Part shown: positions 17,248 through 26,290 of the stretch, piece after piece
Layout of the letters: every line of letters starts with the position of its first letter
How positions within the stretch are numbered: position 1 is the stretch's first letter
Source: Micromonospora acroterricola
Lineage (GTDB): Bacteria > Actinomycetota > Actinomycetes > Mycobacteriales > Micromonosporaceae
Assembly (NCBI RefSeq): GCF_003172955.1
Contig: NZ_QGKR01000163.1
Coordinates: 1 to 41,235, forward strand
Direction of reading: 5' to 3'
Length of the DNA stretch: 41,235 nucleotides
The notes under the pieces: generated by a model
Database searches by the model: none
What the model saw: only the letters and a program-made list of their open reading frames with translations
What the model was told of the DNA's origin: nothing
Program-made: the position numbers and the translations under genes

Positions 17248-19850
17248 ACACGTCCGTCAACGACGGAGTGGCGATCGCCACCGGGGTGATGGACCCCGAG
17301 CTGCGCTCCGCCATCGGCCGGGTCGCCCGGGTCCCCCAGCTCCTGATCGCCTGCGACTACGACGGCACACTGGCGCCGATCGTGGAGGACCCGAGCACCG
17401 CGGTACCGCTGCCCGAGTCGGTCGCCGCGATCCGCGCGCTCGCCGCACTGCCGCAGACCACCGTCGCGGTGATCTCCGGCCGGGCGCTGCGCGACCTGGC
17501 CGCGCTCTCCCGGCTGCCCAGCGAGGTGCACCTCGTCGGCAGCCACGGCTCCGAGTTCGACATCGGCTTCGTCGAGCGGCTCTCCCCCGAGCTGGTGGCC
17601 GTGCGCAACCGGGTACGTGACGCGCTGCGCGAGATCGCCGCGGAACACCCGGGCATCCGGCTGGAACGCAAGCCGGCCAGCGTCGCGGTGCACACCCGGG
17701 GAGTCGACCCGCAGATCGCCGCCGCCGCCATCGAGGCGGTCCGCAACGGCCCGGCCAAATTCGACGGCGTCACGGTCACCCAGGGCAAGGAGGTCATCGA
17801 GCTCTCCGTGGTGGCCACCCACAAGGGCACCGCGATCGACCAGTTGCGGACCCAGCTCGCGGCCAGCGCGGTGCTCTTCATCGGCGACGACGTGACCGAC
17901 GAGAACGCGTTCGGCAACCTGCACGGTCCGGACCTCGGCATCAAGATCGGTCCGGGGGACACGCAGGCCGGCTACCGGGTGGCCGAGCCGCTGGAGGCGG
18001 CCCGCGCTCTGGCGCTGCTGCTGGAGACCCGCCGGCACTGGCTGTTCGGCGAGCGGGCGGTGCCGATCGAGCGGCACTCCATGCTGTCCAACGGCCGCAC
18101 CGTCGCGCTGCTCACCCCCGAGGCCAAGGTCAGCTGGCTCTGCCACCCCAAGCCGGACTCGGCGGCGATCTTCGCCGACCTGGTCGGCGGCAGCCCGGCC
18201 GGCCACTTCAGCGTCGCCCCGGAACGCGGCGGCATCCCGTTGGGCCAGCGCTACCGCTCGGGCACGATGACCGTGGAGACCCGGTGGTCCGGGCTCACCG
18301 TCACCGACTGGCTGGACAAGCCGGCTCGGGAGACCACCCCGGACGGCCCGGTGGTCGTCACCGGCGACTCGACCCTGGTCCGGGTGCTCAGCGGCAGCGG
18401 CCGGGTACGGGTGGAGTTCGCCCCGCGCCCCGAGTTCGGGCAGGTCGCCGTGCAGTTGCAGCCGCTCGGCGACGGCCTGCTGGTGCTCGGCTCCAACGAG
18501 CCGATCGCGCTCTACTCCCCGGGCGTCGAGTGGCAGGTCAGCAACGACGGCGGGTACGAGAGTGCCAAGGCGGTCGTCGACCTCTCCGCCGCCGGCGGGC
18601 AGATCGTGCTGGAGCTGCGCTTCGGCACCCACAGCCTGGAACACCACCGGGTGCCGGTCCACGACCGGCAGGCCGCGGCCGAGCAGCCGTGGAAGGACTG
18701 GGTCGCCTCCCTGCGGCTGCCGTCCACCGCCCGCGACCTGGTCGCCCGCAGCGCGCTCACCCTGCGCGGGCTGTGCCATGAGGCGACCGGCTCGATCCTC
18801 GCCGCGGCGACCACCTCGCTCCCCGAGGAGCTGGGCGGCGTCCGCAACTGGGACTACCGCTACTGCTGGCTGCGCGACGCGGCGCTGACCGCCCGCGCGC
18901 TGGTCGACCTGGGCTCCCTCGAGGAGGCCGAGGGGCTGCTGCGCTGGGTGGACGGCTGCATCGAGCGCACCGGCGGCCACCCGGAGCGGCTGCACCCGCT
19001 CTACACGATCGACGGCTACGAGCTGGGCGCCGAGGCGGTCATCGACACGCTGCCCGGCTACGCCGGGTCCCGGCCCGTCCGGGTCGGCAACCTGGCCAAC
19101 CACCAGCTCCAGCTGGACGTCTTCGGCCCGATCGCCGACCTGATCGCGGCCGTCGCCGACGCCCGCGGCTCGGTCCGCGAGGACGAGTGGCGGGTGCTGG
19201 ACAACATGGTCGAGGCGGTCCGCCGCCGCTGGCACGAGCCCGACCACGGCATCTGGGAGGCCCGGCTGCCACCCCGGCACCACATCTTCTCCAAGGTGAT
19301 GTGCTGGATGACCGTCGACCGGGCACTGCACGTGATGCGTCAGCACGGCGGCGAGGACCGGCCCGAGTGGGTGGAGCTGCGCGACCGGATCGGCGCCAAC
19401 GTGCTGGAGCACGGCTGGCACGAGGAGGTCGAGGCGTACAGCGTCGCGTACGGCGACGAGGACATGGACGCGTCCTCGCTGTGGATCGGGCTGTCCGGCC
19501 TGCTTCCGGGCGACGACCCGCGCTTCCTGTCCACCGTTCTCCGTATCGAGGCGGACCTGCGCAGCGGCCCGGTCGTCTACCGCTACCACTGGGACGACGG
19601 TCTGCCCGGTCGCGAGGGCGGCTTCCACATCTGCACGGCGTGGCTGATCGAGGCGTACCTGCGCACCGGCCGCCGCACCGACGCCGAGGAGCTGTTCGCG
19701 CAGATGGTGCTCACCGCCGGTCCGACCGGGCTGCTCCCCGAGCAGTACGACCCGCTCGCCGAGCGCGGGCTGGGCAACCACCCGCAGGCGTACAGCCACC
19801 TGGGTCTGATCCGGTGCGCCCTGCTGCTGGACAACATGCTCAAGCAGTAG
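17244..19850 (+). CDS. otsB: OtsB trehalose-6-phosphate phosphatase fused to a GH15 glycoside hydrolase
   Basis: This is an 868-residue two-domain protein. Residues about 30-260 are a HAD-type trehalose-6-phosphate phosphatase, with the nucleophile motif DYDGT (38-42), SGR in the cap region and GDDVTDE (about 213-219). Residues about 275-868 are a GH15 domain (glucoamylase/trehalase family), with [12 protein letters not shown] near 535, DHGIWEAR near 666 carrying the candidate general acid, and [19 protein letters not shown] near 791. GH15 enzymes of mycobacteria are trehalases, so the fusion may both make trehalose and split it; a glucan substrate is also possible. It is coupled to otsA by a 4-base overlap. 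The fusion is continuous, with no frameshift. Confidence 0.92.
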   Translation: MNTSVNDGVAIATGVMDPELRSAIGRVARVPQLLIACDYDGTLAPIVEDPSTAVPLPESVAAIRALAALPQTTVAVISGRALRDLAALSRLPSEVHLVGSHGSEFDIGFVERLSPELVAVRNRVRDALREIAAEHPGIRLERKPASVAVHTRGVDPQIAAAAIEAVRNGPAKFDGVTVTQGKEVIELSVVATHKGTAIDQLRTQLAASAVLFIGDDVTDENAFGNLHGPDLGIKIGPGDTQAGYRVAEPLEAARALALLLETRRHWLFGERAVPIERHSMLSNGRTVALLTPEAKVSWLCHPKPDSAAIFADLVGGSPAGHFSVAPERGGIPLGQRYRSGTMTVETRWSGLTVTDWLDKPARETTPDGPVVVTGDSTLVRVLSGSGRVRVEFAPRPEFGQVAVQLQPLGDGLLVLGSNEPIALYSPGVEWQVSNDGGYESAKAVVDLSAAGGQIVLELRFGTHSLEHHRVPVHDRQAAAEQPWKDWVASLRLPSTARDLVARSALTLRGLCHEATGSILAAATTSLPEELGGVRNWDYRYCWLRDAALTARALVDLGSLEEAEGLLRWVDGCIERTGGHPERLHPLYTIDGYELGAEAVIDTLPGYAGSRPVRVGNLANHQLQLDVFGPIADLIAAVADARGSVREDEWRVLDNMVEAVRRRWHEPDHGIWEARLPPRHHIFSKVMCWMTVDRALHVMRQHGGEDRPEWVELRDRIGANVLEHGWHEEVEAYSVAYGDEDMDASSLWIGLSGLLPGDDPRFLSTVLRIEADLRSGPVVYRYHWDDGLPGREGGFHICTAWLIEAYLRTGRRTDAEELFAQMVLTAGPTGLLPEQYDPLAERGLGNHPQAYSHLGLIRCALLLDNMLKQ

Positions 19851-19867
19851 CCGACGGGCAGTTCGAC

Positions 19868-19899
19868 GACGGGCCGGGGCGGCGCTGCTCCGGCCCGTC
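19868..19899 (+). terminator. Terminator after otsB-GH15
   Basis: GACGGGCCGG (19868-19877) and CCGGCCCGTC (19890-19899) form a perfect 10-bp stem with a 12-base loop, 18 bases after the stop. It could also serve the convergent cobA-like gene. Confidence 0.65.
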
Positions 19900-20003
19900 G
19901 CCTGTCCGTGAGCAGCAGTCGCGTGTCCGTGGGCGGCCCGGCCGGGAGTCGGTGCTGCCCGGCTCCCGTGCCGCGCCACCGGCCCCAGCCCCCGCCGCCA
20001 CCG

Positions 20004-21224
20004 TCAGCGGTCGAGCGCGTGCACGACGTCGCCCACCACGACGACCGCGGGCGGGCGCAGGTCGGCCGCGAGCACGTCGGCCGCCACCGCGCCGAGGGTG
20101 GACCGCAGCACCCGCTGCGCACCGGTCGTGGCCTCCTGGACGACGGCGGCCGGCGTCCGCGCCGACCGGCCGTGCGCGATGAGGGTGGCCGTGATGGCGG
20201 CGAGGTTCTTCAGCCCCATCAGGATCACCAGGGTGCCGCGGAGCCCGGCGAGCGCTTCCCAGCGCACGAGCGAGGCCGGGGAGTCGGGCGCGACGTGCCC
20301 GGAGACCACGGTGAACTCGTGCGCCACCCCCCGGTGGGTGACCGGGATACCGGCGGCGGCGGGGGCGGCGATCGAGCTGGTCACACCGGGGACCACGGTC
20401 ACCGGTACGCCGGCCTCCGCGCAGGCCAACAGCTCCTCGCCGCCCCGGCCGAAGACGTACGGGTCGCCGCCCTTCAGCCGGACCACCAGGGCGCCCGCCC
20501 GTGCCCGCTCGACCAGGATGCGGTTGATCTCCTCCTGCGCCCGGGACGTTCCATACGGGATCTTCGAGGCGTCCACCAGCTCGACGTCGGGGCGCAGCTC
20601 GTCCAGGAGCAGCCCGGGCACCAGCCGGTCGGCGACCACCACGTTGGCCTCGGTGAGCAGCCGCCAGCCCTTCACGGTGATCAGCTCCGGGTCGCCCGGC
20701 CCGGCCCCGACCAGCGCCACCCGTCCGCCGGCGACGTCGGGAAGGGTGCCCTCCCCCACCGCGGGCGCCCTCGTCGCGCCGAGGAGGTCGCGGATGGCGT
20801 CGCGGACGGTCATCGCGCGGCGTGGGTCGCCGCCGCCGAGCACTGCCACGGTGACCGGGCCGTGCCGGGTCACCGCCGGGGTCCAGGCGGTGGCCGCCAG
20901 CCGGTCGTCGGCCCGGACGCAGAAGATCCGCCGCTCGGCGGCGACGGCGCTCACCGAGGCCGCCGCGATCGGGTCGTCGATCGCCACCTGGACGAGCCAC
21001 GCCCCGTCCAGGTCCTCGGGCGCGAACCGGCGCGGCGCCCAGCGCAGCCGGCCGGCGTCCGCCCGGGCGCGCAGCGCCGGAGTCAGCTCCGGCGCCACCA
21101 GCAGGACGTCCGCGCCGGCGTCCAGCAGCGCCGGCACCCGCCGGGTGGCGACGGCGCCACCGCCCACCACGACCACCCGCCGCCCGTCCAGCCGCAGGCC
21201 GAGGGGGTACGGGTTGGCACTCAC
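20004..21224 (-). CDS. cobA: CysG-like fusion: siroheme synthase domain plus uroporphyrinogen-III C-methyltransferase
   Basis: This 406-residue protein has two parts. Residues 1-150 form a precorrin-2 dehydrogenase/ferrochelatase-like domain, with the NAD-binding VVVVGGGAVATRRV and the AIDDP segment expected to hold the catalytic Asp. Residues about 165-405 form the SAM-dependent methyltransferase, with GRVALVGAGPGDPELITVKG, DRLV, VRLKGGDPYVFGRGGEE and GIPVTHRG. It makes precorrin-2, the branch point for siroheme and cobalamin. The Ser of the GGTSP motif in the enterobacterial enzyme is not conserved here (GGGDP). It sits downstream of cobC-cobT, separated by a short repeat-like spacer. Confidence 0.92.
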   Translation of the reverse strand: MSANPYPLGLRLDGRRVVVVGGGAVATRRVPALLDAGADVLLVAPELTPALRARADAGRLRWAPRRFAPEDLDGAWLVQVAIDDPIAAASVSAVAAERRIFCVRADDRLAATAWTPAVTRHGPVTVAVLGGGDPRRAMTVRDAIRDLLGATRAPAVGEGTLPDVAGGRVALVGAGPGDPELITVKGWRLLTEANVVVADRLVPGLLLDELRPDVELVDASKIPYGTSRAQEEINRILVERARAGALVVRLKGGDPYVFGRGGEELLACAEAGVPVTVVPGVTSSIAAPAAAGIPVTHRGVAHEFTVVSGHVAPDSPASLVRWEALAGLRGTLVILMGLKNLAAITATLIAHGRSARTPAAVVQEATTGAQRVLRSTLGAVAADVLAADLRPPAVVVVGDVVHALDR

Positions 21225-21267
21225 GCCGCCTCGCTACCGCGCCGGACGGCTCGCTCGCTGCGCTCGC
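21225..21267. repeat. GAGCGAGCGCAGCGAGC-type spacer repeat
   Basis: The entire 43-base spacer between cobT and cobA is built of overlapping GAGCGAGC/GCAGCGAGC words (minus strand: GAGCGAGCGCAGCGAGC), partly self-complementary. Similar words recur in spacers of high-GC actinomycetes, from general knowledge. In this window I see it only here. Confidence 0.5.
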
Positions 21268-22356
21268 TCACTTCTCGGCCACGCCAGCCGAGTCGAAGGT
21301 GGCCACCTCGTGCAGCACCCGGACGGCGCCGGTGACCACCGGCAGCGCCAGCAGCGCGCCGGTGCCCTCGCCGAGGCGCAGCCCCAGGTCGATCAGCGGA
21401 TCGAGGCCCAGGTGGCGCAGCGCCACCGTCGCACCCGGCTCGGCTGAGCGGTGGCCGGCGACCATGGCGCCCACCGCGGCCGGCGCGAACGCGGCGGCGG
21501 CGAGGGCGGCGGACACGGCGATCACGCCGTCCAGCAGCACCGGCGTGCGGCGGGCCGCGGCGCCCAGGATCAGCCCGGCCAGCGCGGCGTGCTCCAGGCC
21601 ACCGACGGCGGCCAGCACGCCCAGCGGGTCGGCGGGGTCGGGCGTGTGCCGGGCCAGCGCGGCCCGCACCACCGCCACCTTGCGGGCGTACGTCGGGTCG
21701 TCGACCCCGGTGCCCCGACCGGTGGAGTCGAGCGGGTCGGCGCCGGTGAAGGCGGCGATGAGCACGGCGGCCGGTGTGGTGTTGCCGATGCCCATGTCCC
21801 CGGTCAGCAGGATGCCGGCCCCGGCGTCGATGAGCTCGTCGGCGATCCGGATCCCGGTCTGCACCGCCGTCCGCGCCTCGTCCCGGGTGAGCGCGGCGGT
21901 CACCGCGAGGTCCCGGGTGCCGGGGCGCACGGACGCGGAGACCAGCCGTGGCGAGTGCGGGTCGAGGACGGCCGGGCCGGGCGTCTCGGCGGCGGGCAGC
22001 GGCGTTGCCACGCCGACGTCGACCACGGTGACCGAGGCGCCGGCCTGCCGGGCGAACGCGTTGACCACCGCCCCGCCGGCCAGGAAGTTGGCGATCATCT
22101 GCCCGGTGACCTCCTGCGGCCACGGGGTCACCCCCTGGGCGTGCACGCCGTGGTCGCCAGCGAAGATCGCCACCGCGGCGGGCTCGGGGAGCGGCGGCGG
22201 GCAGGCCCCGGCCAGGCCGGCGAGGCGTACCGACAGCTCCTCCAGCGCGCCCAGCGAGCCCGCCGGCTTGGTCAGCCGGCCGTGCAGCTCGCGGGCGGCG
22301 GTCATGGCCGACTCGTCCAATGGACGAATCGCCGCGATCGTGGTCTCCAGCATCAT
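21268..22356 (-). CDS. cobT: Nicotinate-nucleotide--dimethylbenzimidazole phosphoribosyltransferase CobT
   Basis: This 362-residue enzyme activates the lower ligand of cobalamin (dimethylbenzimidazole to alpha-ribazole phosphate). Typical segments are KPAGSLGALEELSVRLAG (about 30-47), FAGDHGVHAQGVTPWPQEVT (about 65-84), ILLTGDMGIGNTTPAA and the C-terminal LGLRLGEGTGALLALPV, where the catalytic Glu resides. The ATG at 22356 overlaps the cobC stop; the adjacent ATG at 22353 is better spaced from GGAGG and may be the real start. It lies in the cobC-cobT-cobA block. Confidence 0.93.
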   Translation of the reverse strand: MMLETTIAAIRPLDESAMTAARELHGRLTKPAGSLGALEELSVRLAGLAGACPPPLPEPAAVAIFAGDHGVHAQGVTPWPQEVTGQMIANFLAGGAVVNAFARQAGASVTVVDVGVATPLPAAETPGPAVLDPHSPRLVSASVRPGTRDLAVTAALTRDEARTAVQTGIRIADELIDAGAGILLTGDMGIGNTTPAAVLIAAFTGADPLDSTGRGTGVDDPTYARKVAVVRAALARHTPDPADPLGVLAAVGGLEHAALAGLILGAAARRTPVLLDGVIAVSAALAAAAFAPAAVGAMVAGHRSAEPGATVALRHLGLDPLIDLGLRLGEGTGALLALPVVTGAVRVLHEVATFDSAGVAEK

Positions 22357-23456
22357 GCCTCCATGATCTCGCGCAGCACCTCGATGAACGCGTCGGTGGT
22401 GGATCGGTCGCGCACGGCCACCCGCAGCCAGTCTGGGCCGAGGCCGGGAAACGTGTCGCCCCGGCGCACCGCCCAGCCCCGGCCGCGCAGGGCCGTCCGG
22501 ACCTGGGTCGCGCCGGGCAGGTGCAGCAGCACGAACGCGCTGGCCGGGCGGCCGGTGACGCGTACACCGGGTAGGTCCGTCAGGCGGGCGACCAGGTGGT
22601 CGCGGTCGGCGGCGAGTTCGGCGGCGATCGCGCGTTCGGCCTGGACCGCGACGGGGCTGGCGCAGGCCGACGCGGCGGCCAGCGCGGGCGTGGAGACGGC
22701 CCAGAGCGGCTGGACGGCGGCCAGCCGGGACAGCAGGTCCGGCGCCCCGAGCAGGTAACCGATCCGCAGGCCGGCCAGGCCCCAGGTCTTGGTGAGGCTG
22801 CGCAGCACGAGCAGGCCGGGCAGGTCGCGCCGCTCGGCCAACGACTCCGGCTCGCCGGGGCTCCCGGGTGCGGCGGTGGTGTCGGCGAACGCCTCGTCGA
22901 CCACCAGCACCCGGCCCGGCCGGGCCAGCGCGGCCAGGGTGCCCGCCGGGTGCAGCACCGAGGTGGGGTTCGTCGGGTTGCCGATCATCACCAGGTCGGC
23001 GTCGGCGGGCACCCGGTCCGGGTCGAGCCGGAAGTCCTCGCCCGGGTCCAGCAGCACCCGCTCCACCGGGTGCCCGGCGGCCCGTAGCGCCGCCTCCGGC
23101 TCGGTGAACTGGGGGTGCACCACCACCGGCCGGCGGGCGCCGCGCAGCGCCTGGGCGATCAGCACGAACCCCTCGGCGGCGCCGGCGGTGAGCAGTACCT
23201 CGTCCGGGTGACGCCGGTGGCGGGCGGCGACCGCGGCCCGGGCCGGCGCCGGGTCCGGATAGCGGGCCAGGTCGGCGAGGGTGGCGGTGATCGGGCCGGC
23301 CAGCCAGTCCGGCAGGGGCGCCTGGCGCACGTTGACGGCGAGGTCGACGAGGCCGGCGCCCACCTCCGTGTCACCGTGATGCCCCAGGTCCGGCTCGGGA
23401 ACAGCCGGCGGTACGGGCCCGGGGACCGGTGCGACTGCGCTCGGCCGTTCACACAT
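22353..23456 (-). CDS. cobC: CobC-like aminotransferase (threonine-phosphate decarboxylase type)
   Basis: This 367-residue PLP-dependent fold-type I enzyme resembles histidinol-phosphate aminotransferases. PLP-binding Lys lies in LRSLTKTWGLAGLRIGY; it also has GNPTNPTSVL and VLVVDEAFAD. In cobalamin pathways such proteins make (R)-1-amino-2-propanol phosphate from threonine phosphate, and its position ahead of cobT supports that. Histidinol-phosphate transamination cannot be excluded. I chose ATG 23456 (MCERPSAV), with an AGGA site 9 bases upstream; the longer open frame upstream runs into the divergent PBP gene and is not coding. Confidence 0.85.
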   Translation of the reverse strand: MCERPSAVAPVPGPVPPAVPEPDLGHHGDTEVGAGLVDLAVNVRQAPLPDWLAGPITATLADLARYPDPAPARAAVAARHRRHPDEVLLTAGAAEGFVLIAQALRGARRPVVVHPQFTEPEAALRAAGHPVERVLLDPGEDFRLDPDRVPADADLVMIGNPTNPTSVLHPAGTLAALARPGRVLVVDEAFADTTAAPGSPGEPESLAERRDLPGLLVLRSLTKTWGLAGLRIGYLLGAPDLLSRLAAVQPLWAVSTPALAAASACASPVAVQAERAIAAELAADRDHLVARLTDLPGVRVTGRPASAFVLLHLPGATQVRTALRGRGWAVRRGDTFPGLGPDWLRVAVRDRSTTDAFIEVLREIMEA

Positions 23457-23565
23457 GTCCGCGATCCTGCCGGGAAGGTGGCCGGTGGGACAGCGGATCT
23501 CACCGTAAGCCGCGTCACCTCCCGCCGGTTTATGAGTTCTTCTCATGTACGAATCGGAAATGTCA

Positions 23566-23571
23566 TAACTT
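23566..23571 (+). promoter_or_regulatory. -10 element of a probable leaderless promoter
   Basis: TAACTT lies 6 bases before the GTG start of the PBP gene at 23578. There is no ribosome site. Confidence 0.45.
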
Positions 23572-23577
23572 GGCCAC

Positions 23578-25710
23578 GTGAGCAACCGACCCCTTGCTGC
23601 CGCTGGTCGACTCGTCCCTCTCCTCCGCGCCGGACTGATCGCCGGCATCGTGATCGCCGCCGCCGCGTACCCGCTGGTCGCCCTCACCGGGCTCGGCGCG
23701 AAGGCCACCGCGCACGCCGTGGAGGCGAAGACCAAGCTGCTGGCCACCGCCCTGCCCGCCGAGACCTCGTACCTCTACGCCCCGGACGGCAAGACCGTGC
23801 TGACCATGTTCTACGAGGAGTACCGGCAGTACACCAAGCTGTCCGACATGTCGCCGAACATCCAGCAGGCGATCGTCGCCGCCGAGGACTCGCGCTTCTA
23901 CCAGCACCACGGCGTCGACCCGAAGGGCGTGGCACGGGCCTTCGTGGCCAACACCCGCTCCAGCGGCGTCTCCCAGGGCGCGTCCACGCTGACCATGCAG
24001 TACGTCCGGATGGCCCTGCGGGACAGCGCGACCACCCCCAAGGAGGTCCAGGAGGCCACCCAGCAGACCAGCCTGCGCAAGGTCAAGGAGATGCGCATGG
24101 CGCTGGATCTGGAGAAGGAGCTGAGCAAGGAGCAGATCCTGGAGCGCTACCTGAACTCGGCGTACTTCGGGCACCGCGCCTACGGCATCTACGCGGCCAG
24201 CGAGATCTTCTTCTCCAAGACACCGAAGGACCTCACCCCGGTCGAGGCGGCCACCCTCGCCGGGCTGGTCAAGTCGCCGTCCGAGTACGACCCGGCCGAC
24301 TCCGACCAGAAGGAGGCCACCGGGCGGCGCAACTACGTCCTGGACCGGATGAGCCAGCTCGGCTACCTCTCCCCCGACTCGGCGGCCGCCGCCAAGACCG
24401 AACCCATCCGGCTGAAGCTGACCAACCCGCCGAACGACTGCGCCGCGGTGGGAGAGAAGTACAACAGCTGGGGCTTCGCCTGCGACTACCTGAAGAACTG
24501 GTGGAGCGCGCAGCCCGCGTTCGGGGCGAACCGGCTGGAACGGATGGACAAGCTTCGTCGGGGCGGCTACCGGATCGTGCTCAGCATCGACCCGAAGATC
24601 CAGGAGGCGGCGGAGAAGAACGTCGGCGCCAAGGAGGGCACCGGCAGCCCCTTCGCCAACGGGATCGTGGTCTCCGAACCGGGCACCGGTCGGGTGAAGG
24701 CGATGGCGGTGAACCGGACGTACTCGCTGGACCTCAGCGAGAACCCGCAGAGCTCCAACCCCGAGGCGGGGCCCAAGGTGAAGGCCAACTACCCGAACAC
24801 GGTGGCGCCGCTGCTCGGCGGCGGTGACCTGCCGGGCTACCAGGCCGGATCGACGTTCAAGATGTTCCCGATGCTGGCCGCGCTGGACTCCGGGATGAAA
24901 CTCTCCACGTCGTTCAACGCCCCGTACCGCTACAAGTCATCCGTCTACGACGGCTGGGCGCCCTCCAACGCCAGCGGCGCGATGACCGGGCAGCAGACGA
25001 TGTGGTCCGGCTTCGGCAAGTCGGTCAACACGTACTTCGTGTGGCTGGAGGAACAGGTCGGGGCGGACCGGGCGGTGCGGCTGGCCGAACAGCTCGGGCT
25101 GCGCTGGCGTACCGACGTCGACCGGGAACAGGCATCCCCGACCAAGGCGAAGAAGTGGGGCGCGTTCACCCTGGGCGTCTCCGACGCGACCCCGCTGGAG
25201 ATGGCGAACGCGTACGCCGCCATCGCCGCCGACGGCCGGTACTGCGAGGCGATCCCCGTGCAGGCGATCATGACCCGGGACGGCAAACCGGCCACGTACA
25301 CCACCGCCAGCGGCATCGACCGGGAGGTGGCCAAGCCACGCTGCCGGCAGGTGGTCAGCGCCGACGCCGCCCGTGCGGCCACCGACGCCGCCCGCTGCCC
25401 GACCGGGGACACGCCGGCGCGCGGAGGCTGCGGCGGCTGGTCCACCGCCGACAGCGTCCGGGGTACGGTCGGCCGCCCGGTGGCCGGCAAGACGGGCACC
25501 ACCGACAGCACCCGGTCCGCCTGGTTCGTCGGCTACACCCCGGAACTGGCGGCCGCCAGCTTCATCTCCGACCCGGACAACCCGTTCAACGCGGTCGGCG
25601 ACGGGCAGTCCCAGATCCCGATCGCGGCGGTCGCCGAGACCCTGCGCGACGGCCTGAAGGGCACACCCACCCGCCAGTTCACCCCGCCGTCGGACGCCAT
25701 CGTCGGGTGA
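23578..25710 (+). CDS. Bifunctional penicillin-binding protein (class A)
   Basis: This 710-residue peptidoglycan synthase has an N-terminal membrane segment (about 17-38). A GT51 transglycosylase domain follows, with IVAAEDSRFYQHHGVD near 98-113, GASTLTMQYVR and RYLNSAYFGHRAYGIYAAS. The C-terminal transpeptidase domain carries nucleophile Ser425 in STFK, SVN at 482-484 and KTG at 638-640. Two Cys pairs in each extracytoplasmic half may form disulfides. GTG 23578 is a likely leaderless start. It is inserted, in opposite orientation, between two blocks of cobalamin genes. Confidence 0.95.
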   Translation: MSNRPLAAAGRLVPLLRAGLIAGIVIAAAAYPLVALTGLGAKATAHAVEAKTKLLATALPAETSYLYAPDGKTVLTMFYEEYRQYTKLSDMSPNIQQAIVAAEDSRFYQHHGVDPKGVARAFVANTRSSGVSQGASTLTMQYVRMALRDSATTPKEVQEATQQTSLRKVKEMRMALDLEKELSKEQILERYLNSAYFGHRAYGIYAASEIFFSKTPKDLTPVEAATLAGLVKSPSEYDPADSDQKEATGRRNYVLDRMSQLGYLSPDSAAAAKTEPIRLKLTNPPNDCAAVGEKYNSWGFACDYLKNWWSAQPAFGANRLERMDKLRRGGYRIVLSIDPKIQEAAEKNVGAKEGTGSPFANGIVVSEPGTGRVKAMAVNRTYSLDLSENPQSSNPEAGPKVKANYPNTVAPLLGGGDLPGYQAGSTFKMFPMLAALDSGMKLSTSFNAPYRYKSSVYDGWAPSNASGAMTGQQTMWSGFGKSVNTYFVWLEEQVGADRAVRLAEQLGLRWRTDVDREQASPTKAKKWGAFTLGVSDATPLEMANAYAAIAADGRYCEAIPVQAIMTRDGKPATYTTASGIDREVAKPRCRQVVSADAARAATDAARCPTGDTPARGGCGGWSTADSVRGTVGRPVAGKTGTTDSTRSAWFVGYTPELAAASFISDPDNPFNAVGDGQSQIPIAAVAETLRDGLKGTPTRQFTPPSDAIVG

Positions 25711-25720
25711 CCGGCGAGGG

Positions 25721-26290
25721 TCAGCGCAGGTCGGCGGCCACGAACGACCAGAGCTCGAGGTCCACCCGGCCGCCACGGACGAAACCCGCGTTGCGCAGCA
25801 GGCCCTCGTAGCTGAAGCCGGCCTTCTCGGCGACACGGCGGGAGGCCAGGTTGCCGGGGGCCACCCGCAGCTCGACCCGCTGGAAGCCGTGCTCCAGGAT
25901 CAGCGCGATGGCCACCGCGTCCACCGCCTCGGCGGCCAGGCCGAAACCCCGCGCGTGCGGCGCCATCGCGTAGGAGACCTCGGTGCTCCGGGCGCCCCAG
26001 TCGGTACGCCGGGTCCACAGCGAGCCCACCACCTGGTCGTCCTCCCGGCGGAGGACCGCGTAGTGGTCCCCCTCGCCGCTGTCGCGCCGCTGCCGGGCCA
26101 GGTCGGTGCACCAGGCCAGCCCGTCGATCGGGCCGGAATCGTCGGCCAGGGGCAGCCAGCGCCGGGTCAGCTTGTCGGCGAAGACGTCCCCGACCGCCGC
26201 CGCGTCCGCCGCGGTCAGCCGCCGCACCTCCGTACGCGGGGTGGAGACGGTCAGCGCCGGAAAACGGCGCACCGCCACCTGACCGATCAC
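25721..26290 (-). CDS. GNAT family N-acetyltransferase (RimJ/RimL-like)
   Basis: This 189-residue acetyl-CoA-dependent N-acetyltransferase has motif A at about 120-130 (YAMAPHARGFGLAAEAVDAV), followed by VELRVAPGNLASRRVAEKAGFSYEGLLRNAG, typical of ribosomal-protein or small-molecule acetyltransferases. GTG 26290 overlaps the stop of the cobB-like gene (GTGA), so it is translated downstream of it. The link to cobalamin is probably one of expression only. It converges with the PBP gene, with just 10 bases between the stops. Confidence 0.88.
   Translation of the reverse strand: MIGQVAVRRFPALTVSTPRTEVRRLTAADAAAVGDVFADKLTRRWLPLADDSGPIDGLAWCTDLARQRRDSGEGDHYAVLRREDDQVVGSLWTRRTDWGARSTEVSYAMAPHARGFGLAAEAVDAVAIALILEHGFQRVELRVAPGNLASRRVAEKAGFSYEGLLRNAGFVRGGRVDLELWSFVAADLR

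Noticed and set aside
17166..19979. A 937-codon open frame antisense to otsB-GH15
   Set aside because: High-GC shadow of the fusion gene; no start site support and low-complexity product.
23457..23577. Possible cobalamin riboswitch ahead of cobC or elsewhere in the cob blocks
   Set aside because: The gaps before cobC, cobB and cobD are too short or lack a recognisable B12-box; I see no adenosylcobalamin riboswitch.
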